Source: Sphingomonadaceae bacterium
GTDB taxonomy: Bacteria > Pseudomonadota > Alphaproteobacteria > Sphingomonadales > Sphingomonadaceae
Reading direction: 5' to 3'
Length of the DNA stretch: 13,159 bases
NCBI GenBank assembly: GCA_023384025.1
Contig: JAHDXX010000075.1
Coordinates: 1 to 13,159 of the forward strand
The position numbers and the translations under genes were made by a program. The notes beneath the pieces are model-generated. The model saw nothing but the letters and a program-made list of their open reading frames with translations, was not told the origin of the DNA and did no database searches. Below are positions 1-6,084 of this stretch, piece by piece; position 1 is the first letter of the stretch; the number at the start of each line of letters is the position of its first letter.

Positions 1-925
1 ACGGGGTCAGCAGCCAGCCCGACACGGTCCACTGCAGGCCGTAGCTGGGGGTGAGAATGGTCGGCCCCAGGTCGAGCCGGCCGTACATGTACATCTTCTT
101 GTCCTGGTTCGAACCGTAACGGCTGTACTCGCTCATCCGGCTGGCCGCGACCTGCTCCATCGCTTTGAGGCAGGCATCGGTCTGGGTCCCGCCACCGATC
201 GGATCGAAGCCCAGGAACGCGCCGGTCGCATCGATTGCGGCGCGCAGGTGCTTCATGAAGTCGGGGTCGGAGGAGTTGACGACGTGCTCCGCGCCCTGGC
301 TCTTGAGTAGCTCGGCCTGCTCCGGCTTGCGCACGATATTGACCAGTTTCATCCCGTCTTCGAGGCAGATCCGGTTGAGCATCTGGCCGAGGTTGGAGGC
401 GGCGGCGAGGTGGATGATCGCGTCGTGCCCTTCCATCTTCGCGGTCTCGACGAAGCCCAGCGCGGTCATCGGGTTGACGAAAGCGCTCGCGCCCTCGGCG
501 CTGGAGAGGTCGCTGATCGGCAGGCACATCATGGCCTCAGCGACGCAATACTGGCCAAAGGCATTGCCCGGGACGCAAGCGACGCGCTGGCCGACCAGTG
601 CCTTGGCCATGTCCGAATCGCCGGCGGCGATCACCGTGCCCGCACCTTCGTTGCCGACCGGCAAGCGCTGGCCGTGACGGCCCTTCTGCCCGGTGAGGAA
701 CGGTTCGGGCATCTGCGCCACGACTTTGCCCGGGGTATACTCGGCGTTTTCGAGGTCGGCAGCGGAGAACAACAGCGCCAGATCGCTCGGGTTGATCGGC
801 GCGGCTTCCATCTTCACCAGCACCTGGCTCGGGCCGGGGGTGGGGACAGGCGCCTCGCCGACTTCGACGGTCAGGGTGCCGTTCGCATCGAGGGTGGTGA
901 AAAGCTGCTTGCCAGTCTCGGTCAT
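1..925 (-). CDS. Medium-chain dehydrogenase/reductase (zinc-binding dehydrogenase / quinone-reductase type), 3' end missing
   Basis: The first 308 residues are present; the C-terminus lies beyond base 1. The N-terminal part has the GroES-like catalytic fold of the MDR superfamily: an INPSDL stretch near residues 44-49, then VGNEGAGTV near 90-98, where zinc alcohol dehydrogenases have a GHE motif. FVNPMTALGF (about 149-158) and HLAAASNLGQML (about 172-183) match the linker and nucleotide-binding loop of NAD(P)H quinone-reductase or enoyl-reductase-like MDRs. The usual catalytic Cys/His zinc ligands are not seen, so a zinc-independent NAD(P)H oxidoreductase is likely; the substrate cannot be told. 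Two adjacent ATGs (926-928 and 923-925) could start it. An AGGGA run about six bases before the second favours base 925. It lies downstream of truA on the same strand, separated by about 130 bases that hold a palindromic repeat, so it is probably a separate transcript. Confidence 0.85.
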   Translation of the reverse strand, partial: MTETGKQLFTTLDANGTLTVEVGEAPVPTPGPSQVLVKMEAAPINPSDLALLFSAADLENAEYTPGKVVAQMPEPFLTGQKGRHGQRLPVGNEGAGTVIAAGDSDMAKALVGQRVACVPGNAFGQYCVAEAMMCLPISDLSSAEGASAFVNPMTALGFVETAKMEGHDAIIHLAAASNLGQMLNRICLEDGMKLVNIVRKPEQAELLKSQGAEHVVNSSDPDFMKHLRAAIDATGAFLGFDPIGGGTQTDACLKAMEQVAASRMSEYSRYGSNQDKKMYMYGRLDLGPTILTPSYGLQWTVSGWLLTP

Positions 926-942
926 CATACTTCCCTATTATT

Positions 943-1027
943 CGTCATTGCGAGGAGCCGCTGGCGACGTGGCAATCCAGAGTTTGCGCGTGCCGCACTG
1001 GATTGCTTCGCTACGCTCGCAATGACG
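943..1027. repeat. Nested palindromic repeat (CGTCATTGCGAG type) between truA and the dehydrogenase gene
   Basis: Perfect 12-base inverted arms CGTCATTGCGAG (943-954) and CTCGCAATGACG (1016-1027) enclose a second perfect 9-base pair, GCAATCCAG (972-980) and CTGGATTGC (998-1006). The whole 85-base unit can fold into a long interrupted stem. Elements starting CGTCATTGCGAG and carrying CTGGATTGCTTCGC are, from memory, dispersed intergenic repeats in many proteobacteria. Here it fills most of the gap after the truA stop. No T-run follows it, so a terminator role is not shown; a mobile REP/MITE-like element that may stabilise or end the truA message is the likely reading. Confidence 0.85.
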
Positions 1028-1057
1028 GAAATGGAAGGTCGGTTTTGGAACGAAGAC

Positions 1058-1801
1058 TCAATCGGGATAGCGCGCCGCGACGAAATAGAGCCCGTGCGGC
1101 GGGGCATTGAGTCCCAGCGCCTGCCGGTCACGCGCGGCAAGCGCCTCGGCGACCTGCTCCTCGTGCCAGCGGCCCATGCCGACCAGCGCCAGACACCCGA
1201 CCATGCTGCGTACCTGATGGTGGAGGAAGCTGCGCGCGGCGGTGCGGACGATCACATGGTCGCCCTCGCGCGACACATCGAGCCGGTCGAGCGTCTTGAC
1301 CGGGCTCTGCGCCTGGCAATGGACCGAGCGGAAGGTGGTGAAGTCATGCCGCCCGACCAGCGCCTGCGCGGCGCGATGCATCGCTTGCGGGTCGAGCGGC
1401 TGCGGCACCTGCCACGCGCGGTTCGCCTCCAGCGTCAGCGGCGCGCGGCGATTGGCAATGCGGTATTCGTAGGCGCGGCCCACGCAGGAAAACCGCGCGT
1501 GCCAGTCGTCCGGTTTCACCTCGCAAGCGAGCACCGCGACCGGCACGGCGCGCAGGTGGTAGTTCAGCGCTTCCATCAGCCGGAAGGCGTCGATCTCCTT
1601 CGCGATATCGACGTGCACCGGCATCGCCAGCGCGTGGACTCCGGCATCGGTCCGCCCGGCGGCGTGGAGCGTGACGGTTTCGCCGGTGGTGGCATGAACC
1701 GCTTCCTCGACCGCCTGCTGCACGCTCGGCCCGTGCGCCTGCCGTTGCAGCCCGAAGAAAGGCGTGCCGTCGAACTCGAGAGTGAGGGCGAAGCGGGTCA
1801 T
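1058..1801 (-). CDS. truA: tRNA pseudouridine(38-40) synthase TruA
   Basis: The 247-residue protein matches the normal TruA length. It isomerises uridines 38-40 in the anticodon arm of many tRNAs to pseudouridine, in the cytoplasm. The N-terminus reads MTRFALTLEFDGTPFFGLQR, the family's Y/F-DGT-x-F-x-G-x-Q opening. The catalytic motif AAGRTDAGVHA puts the nucleophilic aspartate at residue 52. RSFLHHQVRSMVGCL (190-204) and the PPHGLYFVA ending (234-242) are the conserved C-terminal blocks. The start is the ATG at 1799-1801; the frame stays open further upstream, but that extension overlaps the preceding gene and does not resemble TruA. The ATG overlaps the stop of the membrane-protein gene by four bases (ATGA), which implies translational coupling in an fmt-orf-truA operon. 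Confidence 0.97.
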   Translation of the reverse strand: MTRFALTLEFDGTPFFGLQRQAHGPSVQQAVEEAVHATTGETVTLHAAGRTDAGVHALAMPVHVDIAKEIDAFRLMEALNYHLRAVPVAVLACEVKPDDWHARFSCVGRAYEYRIANRRAPLTLEANRAWQVPQPLDPQAMHRAAQALVGRHDFTTFRSVHCQAQSPVKTLDRLDVSREGDHVIVRTAARSFLHHQVRSMVGCLALVGMGRWHEEQVAEALAARDRQALGLNAPPHGLYFVAARYPD

Positions 1802-2199
1802 TTGCTCGACGGCCAAGCCTGAAGGACAAGAGACGAGATCAACAGCAGCACAAGGATCAAACTTTCCCATTCGGCAACAAACAATGGAGGCACATAACCC
1901 CCGGAGTTCGGCCAGGGGCCTACCCTGCTCCACCAGCCCGGAAAGAGATCGTAGGATGCCAAGGGGACTGCCAGAATCATGCCGCCAATCCAAAGGAAGA
2001 GAGCTATCCGGCGCTGTCTGGATTGCATGATCACACTCGCCACCAGCACTGGCAATGATGCGAAGCAGGCAAGGATCATCGGGCCAGTGAGCTGGCCGCC
2101 CGCTGTTTCGCCCTGATCCATCTCCGCAACCAGCCGGTAAGCCAGCAGGACGGCAGCGACGGAAGCCGCTCGCGCTGCAAGCTGTCGGGTTGAGCTCAT
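1798..2199 (-). CDS. Hypothetical four-helix membrane protein between fmt and truA
   Basis: I do not recognise the family. The 133-residue product has four hydrophobic stretches, at about residues 9-24, 39-58, 64-82 and 112-129. Basic residues (RQRR 61-64) lie between the second and third. A Trp/Pro/Gly-rich loop (about 85-105, with PGWW and GPWPNSGGY) lies before the last helix. A small polytopic inner-membrane protein is likely. The chosen ATG (2197-2199) overlaps the fmt stop as ATGA, and its own TGA overlaps the truA ATG in the same way, which strongly supports both ends. The frame remains open upstream to 2310, but that stretch lies wholly inside fmt. Hand-counted 60-base blocks give about 52-58% GC in its 3' two-thirds, against over 70% in sampled truA and fmt blocks, which suggests a later arrival. 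Confidence 0.75.
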   Translation of the reverse strand: MSSTRQLAARAASVAAVLLAYRLVAEMDQGETAGGQLTGPMILACFASLPVLVASVIMQSRQRRIALFLWIGGMILAVPLASYDLFPGWWSRVGPWPNSGGYVPPLFVAEWESLILVLLLISSLVLQAWPSSK

Positions 2200-3101
2200 T
2201 CCAGCACCGTCCCCGCCGCAACCGGATAGCCGCGCAGGAACTCGTCCAAGCCCATGGCCGGTTTGCCTGCGCGCTGGAGCCGGACCGGACGGATGGCGCC
2301 GCTGCCGCAAGCGATGGTCAGCATGTCGTCGAGGACTGTGCCGGGGTTGTCGTTACCGTCGAACACCACAGCGCGGAGCAGTTTCACCCGCTCGCCGTCG
2401 ATCTCGCACCAGGCGCCGGGGAAGGGGGCGAGGCCGTGGATGTGGCGGACGACCTCTGCGGCAGGCCGCGACCAGTCGATCCGCGCCTCGGCCTTGTCGA
2501 TCTTGGCGGCGTAGGTGACCCCCTCCTCGGGCTGGATGACTGGTTCGATCTGGTCGAGCCCGGCCAGCACTTCGACCATCAGGTGCGCGCCGAGTTCGGC
2601 CAGTTCGGCTGTGAGTTCGCCGGTGGTCTTGTCGTTGATTGGGGTGGTGACTTTCGCGATTATCGGCCCGGTGTCGAGCCCGGCGTCCATCTGCATGATG
2701 GTGACGCCGGTTTCCTTGTCCCCCGCCATCACCGCGCGGTGGATCGGCGCCGCCCCGCGCCAGCGCGGCAGGAGTGAGGCGTGGACGTTGAGGCAACCGT
2801 GCTTCGGCGCATCGAGAATGGCTTGCGGCAGGATCAGGCCATAGGCGGCGACCACCGCGACATCGGCCCCGAGCGCAGCAAATTCTTCCTGCGCTTCGGC
2901 CTTGCGGAGCGACTTCGGCGTGTGGACGGCAATGCCCAGCTCCTCCGCCACCCGGTGCACCGGCGATGGCTGGAGCTTCTTGCCGCGCCCCGATGGCGCG
3001 GGCGGCTGGCTGTAGACTGCCACAACCTGATGCCCCGCAGCATGCAGTGCGCGCAGGCTCGGCACGGCGAAGTCCGGCGTTCCCATGAAGATTGTTCGCA
3101 C
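2196..3101 (-). CDS. fmt: Methionyl-tRNA formyltransferase
   Basis: At 301 residues this is close to the usual size (about 310). It transfers a formyl group from 10-formyl-tetrahydrofolate to Met-tRNAfMet before translation initiation. The opening MRTIFMGTPDFAVPSL is typical. The basic loop SGRGKKLQPSPV (37-48) is where the tRNA acceptor is gripped. The catalytic triad is visible as N105 and H107 in CLNVHASLLPRWRGAAPI and D143 in DAGLDTG. The C-terminal OB-like domain follows from about residue 205. The start is a GTG at 3099-3101 with only a distant AAGG upstream; the internal ATG six codons in would remove the first strand of the fold. It is the first gene of the fmt-orf-truA operon and diverges from recR. 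The partner enzyme, def, is about 0.9 kb away on the other strand. Confidence 0.97.
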   Translation of the reverse strand: MRTIFMGTPDFAVPSLRALHAAGHQVVAVYSQPPAPSGRGKKLQPSPVHRVAEELGIAVHTPKSLRKAEAQEEFAALGADVAVVAAYGLILPQAILDAPKHGCLNVHASLLPRWRGAAPIHRAVMAGDKETGVTIMQMDAGLDTGPIIAKVTTPINDKTTGELTAELAELGAHLMVEVLAGLDQIEPVIQPEEGVTYAAKIDKAEARIDWSRPAAEVVRHIHGLAPFPGAWCEIDGERVKLLRAVVFDGNDNPGTVLDDMLTIACGSGAIRPVRLQRAGKPAMGLDEFLRGYPVAAGTVLE

Positions 3102-3123
3102 GAGTGTTGAGCCTTGATAACAG

Positions 3124-3218
3124 TTCCGTTCGGGCTGAGCTTGTCGAAGCCCTGCCTTTTCTTCTAGCGCGGCACTAGAAGGAAGTACGGCCCTTCGACA
3201 AGCTCAGGGCGAACGGAA
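3124..3218. repeat. Long inverted repeat (GAGCTTGTCGAAG type) filling the fmt/recR divergent gap
   Basis: Arms of 26 bases at 3124-3149 and 3193-3218 are inverted copies with two mismatches (24 of 26); the shared core is CTGAGCTTGTCGAAG / CTTCGACAAGCTCAG. The centre holds a second hairpin, CTTCTAG (3161-3167) and CTAGAAG (3175-3181). The element takes 95 of the 132 bases between the fmt GTG and the recR TTG, so both promoters must overlap it or sit in the narrow flanks. The CTTCGACAAGCTCAG core is, from memory, a common dispersed palindrome in sphingomonads and related bacteria. Confidence 0.85.
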
Positions 3219-3233
3219 AGAGAGACTCGCACT

Positions 3234-3830
3234 TTGGCTTCAACGGAAATCGAACGCCTGGCCTCGGCGCTGGCGCGGCTTCCCGGCCTCGGCCCGCGCA
3301 GCGCGCGGCGGGCGGTGCTGTGGCTGGTGAAGCACCGCGAACGGGCGCTGCCGGAACTGCTCGAGGCATTGGGCGGGGTGCAGGACAATCTCAGCGAATG
3401 CCCGCAATGCGGCAATGTCGACACCCGCGTGCCCTGCGGCATCTGTTCCGATCTGCGCCGCGACGCGCGGTCTTTGTGCGTGGTCGAGGAAGTGTCCGAC
3501 CTGTGGGCGCTCGACCGGGCGCGGCTGTTCACCGGGCGCTACCACGTGCTCGGCGGACGGCTGTCCGCGCTCGACGGGGTGCGGCCGGAGGACCTGTCGA
3601 TCGACCAGCTGCTCGGCCGGGTTGAAGCAGGCGGGATCGACGAAGTGGTCCTCGCGATGAATGCCACGCTCGAAGGCCAGACCACCGCGCATTACCTTGC
3701 CGAACGGTTGGAGTCGTTCCCGGTGCGGGTTACACAATTGGCCCACGGCCTGCCGGTGGGCGGCGAGCTCGACTACCTCGATGAGGGCACGCTGGCTCAG
3801 GCCTTGCGCGCACGGCGGCCGGTGGGGTGA
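3234..3830 (+). CDS. recR: Recombination mediator protein RecR
   Basis: The 198-residue product has the full RecR architecture. RecR forms a ring clamp with RecO and helps load RecA on gapped DNA in RecFOR recombinational repair. The N-terminal helix-hairpin-helix reads LARLPGLGPRSARRAVLWL (13-31). The four-cysteine zinc site is C56, C59, C68 and C71 (CPQCG...CGIC). The Toprim domain follows, with CVVEEVSDLWALDRA (82-96) and EVVLAMNATLEGQTTAHYL (137-155). The C-terminal HGLPVGGELDYLDEGTL (171-187) is the conserved tail. The start is a TTG at 3234 with a weak AGAGAG upstream; it gives MASTEIERLA, the expected N-terminus, and no ATG or GTG fits better. The usual upstream partners dnaX and ybaB are absent; its neighbours are divergent fmt and downstream def. 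Confidence 0.95.
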   Translation: MASTEIERLASALARLPGLGPRSARRAVLWLVKHRERALPELLEALGGVQDNLSECPQCGNVDTRVPCGICSDLRRDARSLCVVEEVSDLWALDRARLFTGRYHVLGGRLSALDGVRPEDLSIDQLLGRVEAGGIDEVVLAMNATLEGQTTAHYLAERLESFPVRVTQLAHGLPVGGELDYLDEGTLAQALRARRPVG

Positions 3831-3834
3831 AATT

Positions 3835-3960
3835 GGTTCACACGAAGACACGAAGATGTCTTTCCCGGCCGCAGGCCAATCAACGACGTGCGGCGAACTG
3901 CTCAATCATTCGCATGCGGCTTCGCCGCACGACCTACCTCTTCGTGTCTTCGTGTGAACC
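3835..3960. repeat. Nested inverted repeat (CACGAAGACACGAAGA arms) between recR and def
   Basis: Perfect 22-base arms lie at 3835-3856 and 3939-3960. Each contains a tandem duplication of an 8-mer (CACGAAGA twice at 3841-3856, with the complement at 3939-3954). Inside is a perfect 11-base pair, CGTGCGGCGAA (3887-3897) and TTCGCCGCACG (3921-3931), and a small alternative hairpin TGCGGC-TTC-GCCGCA (3915-3929). The element starts four bases after the recR stop and ends 45 bases before the def ATG, so it forms nearly the whole gap. It has the look of a non-autonomous palindromic mobile element and would fold strongly in any recR-def read-through message. Confidence 0.88.
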
Positions 3961-3970
3961 CCTTCAACGG

Positions 3971-3999
3971 TTGAAGCACGGCGCCCACCGCACTATGTG
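3971..3999 (+). promoter_or_regulatory. Candidate def promoter giving a leaderless message
   Basis: TTGAAG (3971-3976) and TATGTG (3994-3999) are 17 bases apart. Read against the Caulobacter-type housekeeping pattern, TTGAAGC is followed after 14 bases by ACTATG. A start point about seven bases past the second box would fall at the def ATG (4006). This fits the absence of a Shine-Dalgarno sequence. The first box overlaps a 15-base near-palindrome, CTTCAAC-G-GTTGAAG (3962-3976). This is pattern matching by eye only; the second box matches in three of six positions. Confidence 0.3.
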
Positions 4000-4005
4000 G
4001 CACCC

Positions 4006-4569
4006 ATGGCCATTCGCGAAATCCTGGAAGTGCCGGACCCCCGGCTGAAAGTCGTGTCCGAACCCGTCACCGCGTTCGACGAAGACCTGCGCACGCTGGT
4101 CGAGGACATGTTCGAGACGATGTACGATGCCCCCGGCATCGGCCTCGCCGCGATCCAGGTGGGCGTGCCCAAACGGGTGCTGGTGATCGACCTGCAGCCG
4201 GAAGACCCGGATGCCGAGCCCGAACCGTGCAACCATGACGGGCACCACCATCACCACCAGCCGACGAAGAAGGAGCCGCGCGTCTTCGTCAATCCGGTGA
4301 TTGTCGATCCGGCGGCGGAGCTGGCGACCTATCAGGAAGGGTGCCTCTCGGTCCCCGAAATCTACGCCGACGTCGACCGCCCGGCGACCTGCACCGTGCG
4401 CTACCAGGATCTTGACGGCAACCATCACGAGGAAGCGATGGAGGGCCTGATGGCGACCTGCATCCAGCACGAAATGGATCACTTGGAAGGTATCCTGTTC
4501 ATCGACCACCTCAGCCGGTTGAAGCGGCAGATGGCGCTGAAGAAGCTGCAGAAACTCAGGGCAGCCTAA
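4006..4569 (+). CDS. def: Peptide deformylase with a His-rich insertion
   Basis: The 187-residue enzyme removes the N-formyl group from nascent proteins at the ribosome exit. All three family motifs are present: GIGLAAIQ (44-51), EGCLS (111-115) with metal ligand C113, and QHEMDH (154-159) with ligands H155 and H159 and catalytic E156. Between DLQ and the strand RVFVNPVI lies an acidic and His-rich insertion, about residues 65-90, containing C75, H77 and a run of five histidines (H80-H84). In most deformylases I can recall, this loop is shorter and lacks such a run. The ATG at 4006 gives the standard MAIREILEVPDPRL opening; an in-frame GTG at 3997 would add three residues. No clear Shine-Dalgarno is seen. 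It sits downstream of recR and functionally pairs with fmt across the divergent gap. Confidence 0.96.
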   Translation: MAIREILEVPDPRLKVVSEPVTAFDEDLRTLVEDMFETMYDAPGIGLAAIQVGVPKRVLVIDLQPEDPDAEPEPCNHDGHHHHHQPTKKEPRVFVNPVIVDPAAELATYQEGCLSVPEIYADVDRPATCTVRYQDLDGNHHEEAMEGLMATCIQHEMDHLEGILFIDHLSRLKRQMALKKLQKLRAA

Positions 4570-4581
4570 TTCTACTGATTC

Positions 4582-4674
4582 CGTCACCCCGGACTTGATC
4601 CGGGGTCCAGCTTCTTGGGCATCCTGGCGCCAATCCGTCAGTAAGCGGGACCCCGGATCAAGTCCGGGGGAACG
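4582..4674. repeat. Palindromic repeat (CCCCGGACTTGATCCGGGG type) between def and rmuC
   Basis: Arms of 27 bases at 4582-4608 and 4648-4674 are inverted copies matching at 25 positions, with a perfect 22-base core (4587-4608 and 4648-4669). Each arm is also a hairpin by itself: CCCCGGA-CTTGA-TCCGGGG at 4587-4605, and the complement in the right arm. It begins 12 bases after the def stop. The CCCCGGACTTGATCCGGGG motif is, from memory, very common between genes of sphingomonads and other alphaproteobacteria. No T-run follows either arm on the plus strand, so intrinsic termination is uncertain. Confidence 0.88.
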
Positions 4675-4734
4675 AATGTGGGTAGCAAATGTGAGGGACT
4701 GGCGTTCCCCGTCCGTTCCGCGTAAGCGGTAGGC

Positions 4735-6081
4735 ATGGACCCGATGCTCTTCATTCTCCTCGCCCTGTTCGGCGGCCTTGTTCTCGGTGCGCTCGGCGGC
4801 TGGTTTGCCGGTTCCCGCCCGGTGGCGGACCTGCGCGAGCGGTTATCCGATGCCGAGGGCGAGGCGGGCGAGGCCGAGGCGCGCTTCAACCGCGCGGTCG
4901 CGGAGCTGGGCGATGCCCGGATCGAAGTGGCAACCCTGCGCGCCAATGCCGAGAACTTCGACAAGCAGATCGCGGCGATGAACTCGGCCCGCGAGGAATT
5001 GCTCATGCAGTTTCGCGCGACGGGCGGTGAGGTGCTGGCGAAAGCGCAGGAGGAATTCCTCAAGCGCGCCGAGGAGCGGCTCGGCCATTCCGAAAAGGCC
5101 AGCGAGGAGAAGCTGCGCGCGCTGCTCGCACCCGTGGGTGACCGGCTCAAGAGCTACGAGGAGCAGGTCAGGTCGCTGGAGGAAAAGCGGGTCGATGCCT
5201 TCGGCCAGCTGGCCGGCGTGATCGAGCAGATGCGCGCCGGGCAGGAGCAGGTCCGGCGCGAGGCGCAGCGGCTCGGCAACTCGCTCACCAATGCCCCCAA
5301 GGCGCGCGGGCGCTGGGGCGAGCGGGCGCTGCAGAACCTGCTCGAGCAGTGCGGCCTTGCCCAGCATACCGATTTCCTGATGGAGCAGTCGATCGACACC
5401 GAGGACGGGCGGCTGCGCCCCGATGCGATCGTGCGCATCCCCGGCGGCAAGATGCTGGTGATCGATTCCAAGGTCTCGCTCAATGCCTACCAGGAAGCGT
5501 TCGAGGCCGACAACGACGAGGCGCGGGCGCGGGCGATGGCCGACCATGTCCGCTCGATGCGCAACCACGTGCAGACGCTCGGCGCGAAGAGCTACCAGAG
5601 CCAGTTCGAGGACGCGCCCGACTACGTGGTGATGTTCGTGCCGGGCGAGCACTTCGTCGCCGCGGCGCTCGAACACGATCCCGACCTGTGGAATTTTGCC
5701 TTCGACAAGAGGGTCTTGCTGGCCACTCCTACCAACCTCGTCGCGATCGCGCGGACCGTTGCGCAAGTCTGGCGGCAGGATGGCCTCGCGCGCGAGGCGC
5801 AGGAAATCGGGCGCATGGGTGCCGAGCTTTATGACCGGCTCGCAACCGCAGCCGAACATCTGAAGCGCGTTGGTGGTGGATTGGAAACAGCGGTCAACAA
5901 TTACAACAAGTTCGTCGGCTCTTTTGAGAGGAACGTGCTGTCCTCGGGCAAGCGTCTGGCGGAAAAGGGCGTCGAAATCGGCAAGCGCGAAATCGAGGAA
6001 GTCCCGCTGGTGGAGGCCGCACCGCGGTATACGACAAGCGATGTCGAAGAGGGTCCGGCCTTGCCGACGCCCGGTACCTGA
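4735..6081 (+). CDS. rmuC: DNA recombination protein RmuC family
   Basis: The 448-residue protein has the RmuC layout. A single N-terminal membrane helix (about 4-25) is followed by a long Glu/Arg/Ala-rich coiled coil (about 30-180). The conserved RmuC domain begins at RGRWGERALQNLLE (191-204). It contains RPDAIVRIPGGKMLVIDSKVS (228-248), whose D230 and D244-x-K246 look like a PD-(D/E)xK-type nuclease core. YVVMFVPGEHFVAAAL (297-312) and LLATPTNLVAIARTVAQVW (328-346) are further family blocks. In E. coli, RmuC limits inversions at short inverted repeats; its biochemical activity is not settled. The final 25 residues are Pro/Glu-rich and probably disordered. The ATG at 4735 has a weak upstream AGG. 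The gene ends three bases before the convergent META gene, with no visible terminator between them. Confidence 0.93.
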   Translation: MDPMLFILLALFGGLVLGALGGWFAGSRPVADLRERLSDAEGEAGEAEARFNRAVAELGDARIEVATLRANAENFDKQIAAMNSAREELLMQFRATGGEVLAKAQEEFLKRAEERLGHSEKASEEKLRALLAPVGDRLKSYEEQVRSLEEKRVDAFGQLAGVIEQMRAGQEQVRREAQRLGNSLTNAPKARGRWGERALQNLLEQCGLAQHTDFLMEQSIDTEDGRLRPDAIVRIPGGKMLVIDSKVSLNAYQEAFEADNDEARARAMADHVRSMRNHVQTLGAKSYQSQFEDAPDYVVMFVPGEHFVAAALEHDPDLWNFAFDKRVLLATPTNLVAIARTVAQVWRQDGLAREAQEIGRMGAELYDRLATAAEHLKRVGGGLETAVNNYNKFVGSFERNVLSSGKRLAEKGVEIGKREIEEVPLVEAAPRYTTSDVEEGPALPTPGT

Positions 6082-6084
6082 CCG

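Noticed and set aside
410..1822. 470-codon plus-strand open frame opposite the dehydrogenase and truA genes
   Set aside because: It runs antisense across two well-supported genes and through the intergenic repeat, has no recognisable domain, and is explained by GC-rich codon bias.
3240..3905. 221-codon minus-strand open frame opposite recR, extending into the repeat
   Set aside because: The plus-strand RecR has its zinc site and Toprim domain intact; the antisense frame has no family features.
3835..3960. Intrinsic terminator for recR
   Set aside because: The outer stem is broken by a spacer of about 80 bases and no T-run follows; it fits a palindromic repeat element better.
4225..4260. Possible cloning artefact (polyhistidine tag) in def
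   Set aside because: The run is internal, uses mixed codons, is embedded in a natural acidic loop, and no vector sequence is present.
943..4674. CRISPR array or attachment sites
   Set aside because: The repeats are single inverted pairs of unrelated sequence, not regularly spaced direct repeats, and no integrase or cas gene is present.
4843..5859. 338-codon minus-strand open frame opposite rmuC
   Set aside because: It lies fully within rmuC; its Leu/Arg/His-rich translation mirrors the antisense of a coiled coil.
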